Position numbers and translations under genes: made by a program | Part shown: positions 50,548 to 60,038 of the stretch, one piece after another | How the letters are laid out: each line of letters starts with the position of its first letter | Numbering within the stretch: the first letter of the stretch is position 1 | The notes under the pieces: generated by a model | Database searches by the model: none | Seen by the model: only the letters and a program-made list of their open reading frames with translations | What the model was told of the DNA's origin: nothing | Assembly (NCBI GenBank): GCA_965659415.1 | Contig: CBFHVA010000009.1 | Span: 54,004-118,003, forward strand | Source of the DNA: Phaeocystidibacter sp965659415 | Lineage (GTDB): Bacteria > Bacteroidota > Bacteroidia > Flavobacteriales > Schleiferiaceae | Direction of reading: 5' to 3' | DNA: 64,000 nt

Positions 50548-53500
50548 TTATTCGAGGATAATTCGCTTAACAGAAGTGGAATTATTCTGTGTGAAACGAA
50601 CCATATAAACACCTGAAGGTAAATCACTCAAATCCATTTGAACTCTGTTTCCAGAGGTGTGGTCAACCGTCAAAGTTTCAATTACCTGACCAGCCAAGCT
50701 GAGTAACTCAATTTCTGCATCTGCGGAGTTCGAGTTTTCAAACAACACAGTGATCACACCGTTGGTAGGATTTGGATACACTTCGAACTGAGCCGCATCC
50801 CATTCTTCATTGGAAATGGTGCTGATACTCAAGTTGATAACGGCAGTATCAAGTCCACAATCTGTAAATGCACTAAGTACAACTTCATACGTACCGTTCT
50901 GCTGATACAGGTGTTGAACGTTGAATCCAGTCTGAATCGCCGATCCATCGTCAAAGTCCCACGCCACGCTGTCTGCAATTGTACTCGTAGCGTCAAAATC
51001 AACTAACGCATCCGTGAGCGTTACATTGACAATATTCGCCGCACCCAACACTGGATTAGGGTTAGTTGAAGGCGTTGTAAAGTTATACGGTCCAGCCCAT
51101 GCTGAAGTATCGGCCACACACAAACCACTCACATAGAAATCGTAAGCTGTACCAGCCATTAAGCCTGAAATACTCTCGGTAGTATCGTTGCTCACAATGC
51201 TTGTTCCGGTACCTGGCATATATCCCTGAGCACCGTACTCCACAATGTATCCGTTCGCAGCTGCACCGCTTTTCCAAATTAAATCAACCGAAGTACATGT
51301 TGAGGCTGTGCTCGTCAAGTTCATCGGCGGTGGACAAGGATTCACTTCGGTGATAGTCAATGTGAAAGGCCCAGGTGTAGTGAAGGAACTATAGGTTTCT
51401 ACTACTACGTAATACGTTACACCCGGAGTAACAGACTGAGAAAGCAACTGTGACTGCACCCCACAAGCATCGTCGTTCAAGCTAATCGTATTAAAGCTGG
51501 CATCAACTAGGAACAAGTAAGTATCGTAACCGCTGCCACAGGTCTCAAAAGACGCCGCAGTTGTACCCGAGGTTGGAGTATATGCAAATACAACCTCCGG
51601 ACCACTGCGGAGAGACAAGTTATCTGAATAGCAAATACCCGAGTTCCCGTTATAGACAATACTGCCTGTCACCGGAATTGGGCTGGCATAATCATCCCCC
51701 AAGAATGCACCGCACGAAGTTTGGAAACAGAACGGACCTGCCCATGAGGAGGTATCCGTAGGACTGCACACTTCTCTCACATAGAAACAATAATCAGAAG
51801 CATTATTTAAACCAGTGAGTGTGACGCTATCTGCCGCGGCGACAACAACGGTACCTGCTCCTGGCTGAAGTCCAATACCGCCATATTCAACGATGTACGT
51901 ACTCGGAACACTGTTGCCATCCCAAACGAGCGTAGCGGATACGGAATCCACATTGTTCGCTCCTAAGTTTGTAGGCATAGGACAAGTAGGAAGTGTACAG
52001 AAGTTAATTGGTCCTACCCAAGCACTGTTACCATTCAAACAAGAGTCTTGTACGTAGAAGTCGTAACACGTATTCGCCATTAATCCAGTTAATGAAAGCG
52101 TGTCATTCGTGGTACTCATGAAGTTCCCCTGACCCGTCCCTACAACGAAGCCTGCTGGACCCCACTCAACTATTGAAATGCTTCCAGACGTACTCCAGAA
52201 AAGATCAGCATTGAAAGTGCCTACGTTTGCAGCACCTAGGCTAAATGGAACGGTACAAGCCAACTCGGTAAGACTTACATCGTCAATTCCAAAACCTTCA
52301 CGGGTTACGGATCCGTCGGTAGAAAGGACGTGACGAATTTGCACGTACGCCTGACCTGCTGATCCAGGAATTACATTGGAACGAGTAGCCCACGTTGTAC
52401 CATTGCCATCGTCCCACCATTGATTATTCACATCGTTGTACCAACCCGTGGCGCTTCCGTTATCAATTAATTTCGTCCAGTTTACACCGTCAAATGAGTA
52501 TTCTACCCAACCTTCATCACAACAAGTTTCTGTATTGTAAATCATGCTGAACGCGTATTCCACATCGTTAGTGAGAGCTGAACAATCAAATACTAGTGAT
52601 TGTAAATATGAGAATTCGGAGTTGTTATAAGCTCCTGCAAGGTTGGTGACCCAAGCATTCACACCTTGAGCAGCGCTTGAAATGGTTGTACCTGTTGGTG
52701 ATCCCCATTGCCAAGAGTTATTGGTTCCGCCGGAAATCCATCCTCCTTGAGAGCTCTCGAAGTCTTCCGTGTATGGGAAGGTATTCACCGAGTTCTGTTG
52801 AGTCGTTCCTACTGCAGGACCAGCCCAGATTCCTACATTACCTACACCACAACTATCCTGTACATAAATATCATAGTTAGTACCAGCCATCAAACCCGAA
52901 ATAGTATCTGGGTTAGTGGCATTATAGATAAAGGTTCCCGATCCTTGAGAAAATCCTTGAACACCGTACTCAATATTGAAGTTTGTTCCTGTACTTGTCC
53001 ATGAAACAATCAAAGTTGAATCGTCAGGACTCGTAGCCGTGAGACCCGTTGGCACACCACAGCTCAATGCCGAAAGACCAAAATCATCCACGCCTACACC
53101 ATCTCTGGTAACTGAGCCGTCCGTGCTAAAGACAAAACGGAATTGAACTCCGCTCAAGCCTGCAATATTGTTGAGGTTGATTGAGCTTTGAGCCCACCCT
53201 GAATTACTGCCGTCCCACCAATCGTTGAAGGCATCATTATACCAGTTTACCTCAGTACCATTACCACTGAGCTTCGTCCAAGTAATACCTGCATCTGTGG
53301 AAATTTCCATCCAGAATTCATCACAACAAGATTCCGTTTCGTAGTTCAAGTCAAAGTACAGAATGAAATCTGTGGTTTCAGATGACAAATCGAACGTAGG
53401 ACTCGTGAGGTATGAAAGCTCACTGTTGTTGTAATCACCACTTAGGTTGGTTACCCAGGCGTTGTTCCCTGAGCTGGCAGAACTAATTACTGGGCCTGAA

Positions 53501-54252
53501 GGAGCTCCCCATTGCCAGGATGAATTGGATCCTGATTCACTAAAAAAACCATTATTCGATTCGAAGTTAGCTAAGAAGGGAAAAGTGGATACTACAGGCT
53601 GACCACTAGAGAATGAATAGGGTCCGCCTTGCACACTCACACCATTACCTGAACCTGAACAATCCGCCGTAATGTACACGTCGATACATTGACTCGGAGC
53701 TAAACCAGTAATCGTATAATTGTTAGTGAAGGCCGAACCTGTACTCCCTGTACCTACCGTGAATCCACAAGGCCCCCACTCCAAAGAGTATGAGCTTGCA
53801 CTCGTACTTGCCCAAGAGATGGAAACCGTACTAGGTGAAATGGAGTCCAAGGTAATTGGATTAGGTACCGGACACGCTGGGCAAGTTGCCAATGTATCCA
53901 AACGGAGTCCAGCAGCTGGACCTTGACCAGAAGCATAAACTGACAATCCTTGGCTATCGAAAAGCTCGAAGGAAACTTCTGATTGATACAAGCCCGTATT
54001 GTTGTACGAAAGCTTAATTGAATCTCCTACGGTTACTGCAAGTACAATGGTGGTATCAAAACCATTATTCAACGTGTAATTTACCGTAGAATTACCCACG
54101 CGAACATCAATAGTGTTCCCGTTCCAGCCGTCGCCGTATGTATCATCTAAACTAAGTTGATAAGAGCATTGTGCTGAGAGATTAGACTGAAAAAGCGGCA
54201 AGAGCATCAGCAAAGCTGTACTCAAACATGCCAAAAGATTTTTGGACTTCAT
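50548..54252 (-). CDS. Large modular T9SS-exported surface protein
   Basis: A 1234-residue secreted protein without a recognised enzyme domain. Order by approximate residue: signal peptide 1-27; a DTYGDGWNGN beta domain 28-124; fibronectin III 125-222; MAM-like jelly roll 223-395; fibronectin III 396-489; second MAM-like domain 490-660; fibronectin III 661-752 and 753-844; a pre-peptidase-type beta domain 845-968; fibronectin III 969-1060; PKD domain 1061-1140 with WDFDDGS; T9SS type A sorting domain from about 1150 (YPNPTNG). The two MAM-like domains share SSWQWG.P.G, NAWVTNL.G.YNNSE, ETCCDE and STDGSVTR, an internal duplication. Likely an adhesin or matrix-binding protein at the cell surface. 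A terminator follows its stop. Confidence 0.88.
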   Translation of the reverse strand: MKSKNLLACLSTALLMLLPLFQSNLSAQCSYQLSLDDTYGDGWNGNTIDVRVGNSTVNYTLNNGFDTTIVLAVTVGDSIKLSYNNTGLYQSEVSFELFDSQGLSVYASGQGPAAGLRLDTLATCPACPVPNPITLDSISPSTVSISWASTSASSYSLEWGPCGFTVGTGSTGSAFTNNYTITGLAPSQCIDVYITADCSGSGNGVSVQGGPYSFSSGQPVVSTFPFLANFESNNGFFSESGSNSSWQWGAPSGPVISSASSGNNAWVTNLSGDYNNSELSYLTSPTFDLSSETTDFILYFDLNYETESCCDEFWMEISTDAGITWTKLSGNGTEVNWYNDAFNDWWDGSNSGWAQSSINLNNIAGLSGVQFRFVFSTDGSVTRDGVGVDDFGLSALSCGVPTGLTATSPDDSTLIVSWTSTGTNFNIEYGVQGFSQGSGTFIYNATNPDTISGLMAGTNYDIYVQDSCGVGNVGIWAGPAVGTTQQNSVNTFPYTEDFESSQGGWISGGTNNSWQWGSPTGTTISSAAQGVNAWVTNLAGAYNNSEFSYLQSLVFDCSALTNDVEYAFSMIYNTETCCDEGWVEYSFDGVNWTKLIDNGSATGWYNDVNNQWWDDGNGTTWATRSNVIPGSAGQAYVQIRHVLSTDGSVTREGFGIDDVSLTELACTVPFSLGAANVGTFNADLFWSTSGSISIVEWGPAGFVVGTGQGNFMSTTNDTLSLTGLMANTCYDFYVQDSCLNGNSAWVGPINFCTLPTCPMPTNLGANNVDSVSATLVWDGNSVPSTYIVEYGGIGLQPGAGTVVVAAADSVTLTGLNNASDYCFYVREVCSPTDTSSWAGPFCFQTSCGAFLGDDYASPIPVTGSIVYNGNSGICYSDNLSLRSGPEVVFAYTPTSGTTAASFETCGSGYDTYLFLVDASFNTISLNDDACGVQSQLLSQSVTPGVTYYVVVETYSSFTTPGPFTLTITEVNPCPPPMNLTSTASTCTSVDLIWKSGAAANGYIVEYGAQGYMPGTGTSIVSNDTTESISGLMAGTAYDFYVSGLCVADTSAWAGPYNFTTPSTNPNPVLGAANIVNVTLTDALVDFDATSTIADSVAWDFDDGSAIQTGFNVQHLYQQNGTYEVVLSAFTDCGLDTAVINLSISTISNEEWDAAQFEVYPNPTNGVITVLFENSNSADAEIELLSLAGQVIETLTVDHTSGNRVQMDLSDLPSGVYMVRFTQNNSTSVKRIILE

Positions 54253-54476
54253 AGCGAGTGCGTTTTATTCGTTTGGATTATTATGTCTGTGTCTAAACTC
54301 AGATGACTTTGTTTAGATTTACACACATTTTATCCTCTAGTGTGTTATTACTGGTGAATATAGGCAATACTTGAATACATTCTAACAAAGCGCTACCAAT
54401 TGTATAGATAATATTCCAATGAATGAGCTATCGACCAATGAGTCATCTTGCCTTAGCAGATGAAGCGTATGAAATG

Positions 54477-54484
54477 TACCTTTA
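54477..54484 (+). promoter_or_regulatory. -7-like box before the rlmI-like gene
   Basis: TACCTTTA differs from TAnnTTTG only in the last base and ends 4 bases before the ATG at 54489. It supports that start over the upstream in-frame ATG at 54423. Confidence 0.35.
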
Positions 54485-54488
54485 TCCC

Positions 54489-55658
54489 ATGAAGGAAATA
54501 CGACTATTGCCCGGCAAAGAGAAGGCGCTCAACCGAATGCATCCATGGATTTTTAGCGGTGCACTTCGGGAGAGCGATACTGTATCTGAAGGAGATTTGG
54601 TGAAAGTGGTTTCAGCCAAAGGCGAGGTAGTCGCAATTGGTCACTATCAAAACCCGCGTGCAAGCATTAGGGTGAAGGTGCTCTCATTTGAGGACCTCGA
54701 AATCAATGAGACATAGTGGAAAGACAATCTTCAAGCTGCCATAGACTTGAGAAGGAATCTGGGATACTTTGACTCAGAACTCACCAATGGAATCAGGTTG
54801 ATTTTTGGCGAAGGAGATGGCTTACCCGGATTAATCGTTGATTTCTATAATGGTCACCTTGTGATGCAGTCCCAAACTATGGACATGTTTAAGCAACGTG
54901 CATTCATAGCCAGCAGCCTAAGAGAATTATTGGGAGAAAGCATATACTCTATTTACGACAAGAGCGCTAATAGCTTAAAGGCACATGGCGTTCAAAAAGA
55001 GTTTCTATTCGGCCACATTGAGAATACCATTATCCTAGAGAATGGATCAGAGTTCAAAATCGATTGGGTAAACGGACAAAAAACGGGGTTCTTTCTCGAT
55101 CAGCGCGACAACCGAGAATTACTGTATTCACTATCGATGAAGAAAAAAGTATTGAATGCTTTTTCTTATTCCGGCGGATTTTCGATTACCGCATTGATGG
55201 GCGGTGCCAATCACGTTGACTCCGTTGATCTTTCACAGGTGGCATGCGACTTAGTTGAAGAAAATGCACGTCTTAATAATTGCGACGAGCGCCATGCAGC
55301 AATCAAATCAGATGTTCAGGAGTTTTTAAAAACGATGGAGAAAGATTACGACATTGTGGTTCTCGATCCGCCTGCATTCGCCAAGCGCAGAAAGGCCGTA
55401 CACAAAGCCGTACAAGCCTATAAGCGATTAAATGCTACAGCTATAAAGCGAATGCAACCCGGCACACTACTGCTCACCTTCTCTTGCAGTCAAAATGTTT
55501 CGCCCCAGCTCTTTACCGATACTATTCGAGCCGCAGCTATTGAGGTCGGTCGTCCCATTCAAATTTTGAGAGAACTGCGACAACCAAACGATCATCAAGA
55601 GAACTTGTACTTTCCCGAAGGACATTATTTGAAAGGTTTGTTACTGAGGATTGGGTAA
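54489..55658 (+). pseudogene. rlmI: RlmI-like 23S rRNA methyltransferase gene, interrupted by in-frame amber
   Basis: The frame from ATG 54489 encodes a class I SAM-dependent rRNA (cytosine-C5) methyltransferase of the RlmI family, about 389 codons, but codon 76 is TAG (54714-54716). Before it lie a PUA-type RNA-binding domain (MKEIRLLPGKEKALNRMHPW, IFSGAL). After it the same reading frame goes on with WKDNLQAAIDLRRNLGYFD, the catalytic domain with GQKTGFFLDQRDNRELL, NAFSYSGGFSITALMGGA and VVLDPPAFAKRR. Both halves are otherwise intact. In relatives the lost codon is usually an aromatic residue (INE.F or similar, recalled). Either a recent nonsense mutation, a base-calling error or low-level read-through; the second half has a TTG (54747) that could restart translation. 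Confidence 0.8.
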
Positions 55659-55736
55659 GTACTCTACCACAAGAATTAAACCCTCAGAACACTCGGGAAT
55701 TCGTACCTTCGCGCATTCATTCACAATCTTGGAAAA

Positions 55737-57077
55737 ATGAGTTCGGCACTTTACGCTATTTCCCCTGTTGATGGTCGCTACGCACGTCATTCACAACCCC
55801 TTTCACCGTACTTTTCAGAGTATGCCTTGATTCAATACCGCGTTCGCGTGGAAATTGAGTATTTCATTGCTCTGGTGGAAAAGCCTTTGCCGCAGCTTGA
55901 AGATTTCCCAAAGGACAAAATCAATGACCTGCGTGACATTTACTTGGATTTTTCTGAAACAGATGCTCTGAGAGTGAAGGAGATTGAGAAAACGACTAAT
56001 CACGATGTAAAGGCAGTTGAATATCTCATTAAAGAAAGGATGGAAGTTCTCAGTCTTTCAAAATGGAGCGAATTCGTCCACTTCGGATTGACATCTCAGG
56101 ATATCAACAACACTGCCGTACCTCTTTCCATTTCAGAAGCCATTGAAAACATCTACACACCGATCATTGGCAATTTAATTGTATCGCTTCAAGAAAAAGC
56201 GAATGAATGGGCCAATATTCCTATGCTTGCTCGCACGCATGGTCAGCCCGCCTCTCCTACTCGCTTAGGCAAGGAAATCATGGTATTCATTGAGCGATTA
56301 GATCAACAATTGCGTCAATTACGCCACATTCCAATGTCTGCCAAGTTCGGCGGAGCAACTGGTAACTTCAATGCGCACACGGTGGCCTATCCGAACTCCG
56401 ACTGGCACGCCTTCGGTAATCATTTTGTAGAAGAGATTCTCGGATTACATCGCTCTAATCCGACTACACAAATCGAGCATTACGACAACATGGCTGCTCT
56501 TTTTGACACGCTTAAAAGAGTGAATACGATCATCATCGATTTGAACCGCGACATGTGGACCTACATTTCGATGGAATATTTCAAGCAGAAAATTAAGGCC
56601 GGTGAGGTAGGTTCTTCCGCTATGCCGCACAAGGTGAATCCTATCGATTTTGAGAACAGCGAAGGAAACCTTGGCATTGCCAATGCACTCTTTGAACACC
56701 TTTCAGGAAAGCTTCCTATTTCACGTCTTCAGCGTGATTTAACGGATAGCACGGTGTTGAGAAACATTGGAGTACCATTAGCTCATACCGTAATCGGATT
56801 CAACAACACGTTAAAGGGGTTGAACAAGCTAATTGTGAACGAAGATGCAATTGCTGCTGATCTAGAGCGGAATTATGCGGTTGTTGCCGAGGCTATTCAA
56901 ACGGTTCTACGCCGCGAAGGTTATCCTAAGCCATATGAAGCACTCAAAGCATTGACCCGCACGAACAAGGCTATTGATGGTGAAGTGATTGCGGAATTCG
57001 TAAACGGATTAGACGTATCCGAACAGGTTAAAGCTGAATTGCATCAGATCACACCGTCAAATTATACCGGGCAATAA
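55737..57077 (+). CDS. purB: Adenylosuccinate lyase
   Basis: PurB, 446 residues, of the fumarase/aspartase superfamily. It performs two steps of purine synthesis: SAICAR to AICAR and adenylosuccinate to AMP, each releasing fumarate. Diagnostic features: YAISPVDGRYA at the N-terminus, KTTNHDVKAVEYLIK-type segment, FGLTSQDINNTA, MLARTHGQPASPT and the signature SSAMPHKVNPIDFENSEGN with the catalytic Ser loop. The longer E. coli-type sequence class is indicated by SPVDGRY and by KPYEALKALTR near the end. A -7-like TACCTTCG lies at 55704-55711, about 25 bases before the ATG. The next gene begins 3 bases after its stop. Confidence 0.97.
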   Translation: MSSALYAISPVDGRYARHSQPLSPYFSEYALIQYRVRVEIEYFIALVEKPLPQLEDFPKDKINDLRDIYLDFSETDALRVKEIEKTTNHDVKAVEYLIKERMEVLSLSKWSEFVHFGLTSQDINNTAVPLSISEAIENIYTPIIGNLIVSLQEKANEWANIPMLARTHGQPASPTRLGKEIMVFIERLDQQLRQLRHIPMSAKFGGATGNFNAHTVAYPNSDWHAFGNHFVEEILGLHRSNPTTQIEHYDNMAALFDTLKRVNTIIIDLNRDMWTYISMEYFKQKIKAGEVGSSAMPHKVNPIDFENSEGNLGIANALFEHLSGKLPISRLQRDLTDSTVLRNIGVPLAHTVIGFNNTLKGLNKLIVNEDAIAADLERNYAVVAEAIQTVLRREGYPKPYEALKALTRTNKAIDGEVIAEFVNGLDVSEQVKAELHQITPSNYTGQ

Positions 57078-57080
57078 GCC

Positions 57081-58037
57081 ATGGGAAAAACCTTCAAGAT
57101 TGACGGCACTCCCATTCCAGTTGGTGAAGAAACCGTAATTGAAATTGAGATTGCTCGCTTGCCTTCAGGCACGCTCATCGACATGCCTATTCACGTATTC
57201 CGAAGTCCAGTTGATGGCCCGGTTGTGCTCCTATCTGGGGGGTTGCATGGCGATGAAATCAATGGAATTGAGGTTGTTCGAAGAATGATAGCTGGTAAAA
57301 CCTTGCGCAACCTCAAAAGAGGAACGGTAATGGCCTTACCTATCATCAATGTATATGGCTTTATCAATTTCTCGAGGGAAGTACCAGATGGAAAAGATGT
57401 AAATCGAAGCTTTCCAGGTCGGCCCGACGGTTCCTTGGCGTCTATTGTAGCCAACGTACTTTCTACCAAAATTTTGCCTTTTATCGATTTCGGAATCGAT
57501 TTCCATACGGGAGGAGCGAGTCGCACCAATTACCCACAAATCAGATACAGCGAAGAAGATGTATTGGGCAAAGAAATAGCCCTTGCATTCAAGGCACCTT
57601 TTACGCTTACAAGCAGTGTGATTGAAGGGTCGCTTCGTCATACTGCTCAAGAAATGGAGAAATCCATTGTAGTTTTTGAAGGTGGTGAGTCTCTACGATT
57701 TGATGACAAGGCTATCAAAACGGCTGTTAGAGGAACGAAGCGCGTACTTCATCACTTTGGAATGACTGACGCTAATCCTCAATCGAAAAAAGTTGTCCAT
57801 TTCGATAGTTCATCATGGGTGCGTGCTGAAATGAGTGGACTTTTTGTGGCCACAAAAGAAAGCGGAAAGAAGGTCAAGGAAGGAGAAACGATTGGACAGA
57901 TCAACGAGCCTTACAACAACTACTCGGTTAAGGTCAAGGCACCCTCATCTGGCTATATCATTGGCCATAACAACATAGCCATGGTTCACAAAGGCGATGC
58001 GCTTTTTCATATTGGCAATGTTGATTACGTGCAATAA
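57081..58037 (+). CDS. Succinylglutamate desuccinylase/aspartoacylase family protein
   Basis: A 318-residue zinc-dependent deacylase of the AstE/AspA family, related to M14 carboxypeptidases. Zinc ligands are GLHGDEINGIEVV (His and Glu, about 53-65) and FHTGGASR (His about 142). The C-terminal part (about 240-315) folds as a lipoyl/biotinyl-like beta barrel: SGLFVATKESGKKVKEGETI and APSSGYIIGHNN. Members cleave N-acyl amino acids. No arginine succinyltransferase genes are nearby, so the substrate is not clear. It begins 3 bases after purB, suggesting co-transcription, and converges with the DUF5777 gene 4 bases away. Confidence 0.88.
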   Translation: MGKTFKIDGTPIPVGEETVIEIEIARLPSGTLIDMPIHVFRSPVDGPVVLLSGGLHGDEINGIEVVRRMIAGKTLRNLKRGTVMALPIINVYGFINFSREVPDGKDVNRSFPGRPDGSLASIVANVLSTKILPFIDFGIDFHTGGASRTNYPQIRYSEEDVLGKEIALAFKAPFTLTSSVIEGSLRHTAQEMEKSIVVFEGGESLRFDDKAIKTAVRGTKRVLHHFGMTDANPQSKKVVHFDSSSWVRAEMSGLFVATKESGKKVKEGETIGQINEPYNNYSVKVKAPSSGYIIGHNNIAMVHKGDALFHIGNVDYVQ

Positions 58038-58040
58038 TCT

Positions 58041-58970
58041 CTAGTAATTCGGATCTTCTGGAACCTTTGGTTTTCTGAGTGTAAACACCCGAGAAATATT
58101 AAATCCGAAGAAGATATCTCCGTTCCCCCAACTTCCCGGTGTAGCTGCCATCCAATCCGGATCACTCATGAATCTTGAATTTGTGAGATGAAGTTGAAAC
58201 ACATGCCCCCCCGTTTCAATATCAACACCAATAGAGAAAGAGTTCTCATAAGGCGTCTCTACCCCATCTACTAATCTAGTGTTTTGTGGCATTTGAATCA
58301 TTGTTTCCGCTGTGAGAGCAATGCGATTGGTGATTTTATACCTCATGCCTCCTCCAAGGGCAAATACACTGTTTGGTTGAGCTTCTGTTTGTTGGGTGTT
58401 CCAATGGACCAACGTAGGTGCAACCTCAAAGCTGAAGGACGCCGTAAATTTTCTAGCGATAATGAGCTGGTTCACGTAACTCGCTCTATCAAAAAAGCTG
58501 CGCTCAATTCCATCATCGTACTTAGTGGTGTTCACATTAAATGAGCCGTAATACAACAATGATATTGGCATGCTTTGCGCTCCGGAAGACTGCCTCAGCA
58601 GCTTTGCTTTTAACCATGAATCATACGTCTTGCTCCCGCTTGAGCGTCCGATTCCCACGTTGATGTAGTCATTAAAGGAATAATCCATGGACAAACGAAC
58701 GGAAGCCACATCTAATCCAAACAGGTTATAGAGCGGATCATCATTAATGGCACCGAAGCGGTGTAAAATCACAAATTGCCCAACTCCAGCTCCCGGAATT
58801 TCCGTTGACTGCAGATTGACAATTCGAGTCCCTTTAAAAGTAGCGGTAGCGTAGTTGGTAGTCTCTTCTTCATCGAGGATACTTAGCAAATCATCACCTT
58901 GAGCATAGGTGTGAAGAGAAAAGCAGGATAAAGCGAAGAGAAGTAAGGTAGAACGGCCGAATGATTTCAT
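58041..58970 (-). CDS. DUF5777 family outer-membrane beta-barrel protein
   Basis: A 309-residue protein with a signal peptide (MKSFGRSTLLLFALSCFSLHTYAQ) and a beta-barrel pattern. The segment TFKGTRIVNLQSTEIPGAGV near residue 44, followed by FVILHRFGAINDDPLYNLFGLD and VRLSMDYSFNDYINVGIGRS, is typical of DUF5777. Function unknown. It is the last gene of a three-gene operon with a haem-type lipoprotein and YceI protein (the YceI stop overlaps this start by 1 base), a grouping I recall from other marine Bacteroidetes. An envelope redox or lipid-binding role is a guess. Confidence 0.82.
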   Translation of the reverse strand: MKSFGRSTLLLFALSCFSLHTYAQGDDLLSILDEEETTNYATATFKGTRIVNLQSTEIPGAGVGQFVILHRFGAINDDPLYNLFGLDVASVRLSMDYSFNDYINVGIGRSSGSKTYDSWLKAKLLRQSSGAQSMPISLLYYGSFNVNTTKYDDGIERSFFDRASYVNQLIIARKFTASFSFEVAPTLVHWNTQQTEAQPNSVFALGGGMRYKITNRIALTAETMIQMPQNTRLVDGVETPYENSFSIGVDIETGGHVFQLHLTNSRFMSDPDWMAATPGSWGNGDIFFGFNISRVFTLRKPKVPEDPNY

Positions 58971-59518
58971 TATTCGAGGGGTTGATATTTAGCCTTCACG
59001 GTTACGTCAAATGAGCTTGCAATCTTGTCGCGCACCACAGAAGGTATCTCAATATCATAATCTTCTGGGACGGCATCAAATGTAACATCCAAAATAATCG
59101 CTCCATCTTCCACTTTAAGCGTGCCTGTCGCGGAGGTAGGTTTAGTCACACCGTGTAAGCTAAGATCTCCGGTTATCGTCACTTCGTGCTCTCCATTCGT
59201 CGATAAATCGATGGCAGAAAAATCCTCAATAGAACCTCTGAATTCAGCCTTTGGGAACGTTGCGGATTCCACATAATTCTCATTGAAATGCTCTTGCATC
59301 AAGGCTTTCTCAAAGGTGAAGCTCGTCAACAATACTTGCCAAGCGATATCACCATTACTCGCATCAATGACCGAGGAGGCCTGGTTACTAACCCCTTCTA
59401 TATTCTCCGCAGGAGTCGCGCCAAAAAAACGAATGTAGCCTTCTCTTGTGAGCTGCCGTTGAGCTGATAAAGAGAAGGAGATGGCTCCTAAAAGAAGTGT
59501 GAAAATGCATTTTTTCAT
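58970..59518 (-). CDS. YceI family periplasmic protein
   Basis: A 182-residue exported protein with a signal peptide (MKKCIFTLLLGAISFSLSAQ) and a lipocalin-like YceI domain (about 25-180): GYIRFFGATPAENIEGVSNQ, FPKAEFRGSIEDFSAIDLS, VTITGDLSLHGVTKPTS and the C-terminal IASSFDVTVKAKYQP. YceI proteins bind isoprenoid or other lipid molecules in the periplasm. The conserved GDLTLHGVTK-type loop is intact. It sits between the haem-type lipoprotein gene (12-base gap) and the DUF5777 barrel gene (1-base overlap), so the three probably work in one envelope process. Confidence 0.9.
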   Translation of the reverse strand: MKKCIFTLLLGAISFSLSAQRQLTREGYIRFFGATPAENIEGVSNQASSVIDASNGDIAWQVLLTSFTFEKALMQEHFNENYVESATFPKAEFRGSIEDFSAIDLSTNGEHEVTITGDLSLHGVTKPTSATGTLKVEDGAIILDVTFDAVPEDYDIEIPSVVRDKIASSFDVTVKAKYQPLE

Positions 59519-59530
59519 GAGATGTAATAT

Positions 59531-59899
59531 TTAGTTCTGGGGTTTTCCTAGGTCAATCCACTCATCAAACCCATCCAACTGACAACGATTCAATTTAGGC
59601 CCATCCGTTGGCATCTTCTTCGGATCAGACTCTTGTCGGTTGATTCGATCTTGAATACTCGCAGCATTATCGAACACATCTTGATAAGTAGATAAGTCCA
59701 ACTGGCCTGAAGCAAAATTAGCATTGTGACAGTCGATGCATCGCGCTTCAATCCAAGGTCTGATATGCATGGAATAACTGCTTTCAGGAGTGGGACAGTC
59801 TCTATTGGGTGGACGAATACCTCTCTCTTCAAAGTTGTCATAGTAGCATGCAGACAATACCAAGCTGCTAAACAACATTATAAAAACGGACTTCTTCAT
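59531..59899 (-). CDS. Cytochrome c-like lipoprotein
   Basis: A 122-residue lipoprotein (MKKSVFIMLFSSLVLSAC, Cys18) with one haem c motif CIDCH (about residues 54-58), preceded by SMHIRPWIEARC, a pattern of short planctomycete-type or c-type cytochrome domains that read sh-IxPIxxxxCxxCH. A Met in KKMPTDG near residue 97 is a plausible sixth ligand. I start at 59899, where the lipoprotein signal begins; an ATG 21 bases upstream adds only a few residues. First gene of the three-gene operon with YceI and DUF5777 proteins. Electron partners are unknown. Confidence 0.85.
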   Translation of the reverse strand: MKKSVFIMLFSSLVLSACYYDNFEERGIRPPNRDCPTPESSYSMHIRPWIEARCIDCHNANFASGQLDLSTYQDVFDNAASIQDRINRQESDPKKMPTDGPKLNRCQLDGFDEWIDLGKPQN

Positions 59900-60038
59900 T
59901 GAACGGATAAATAGATACAACTAATAAACGAAAGAATCTTGGTTTAGGTTGTTAAGTTAGATTAAGCATTTTTCAATTAATCATTCTGTCGAATGGACTT
60001 AGTACCTTACAGAACTCATCCTGTCAAAAATCAGACCT

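Noticed and set aside
54293..54345. Inverted repeats CTAAAC/GTTTAG and ACACAC/GTGTGT upstream of the large T9SS gene.
   Set aside because: Arms are only 6 bases with 12-13-base gaps in AT-rich DNA, expected fairly often by chance; no -7 box nearby.
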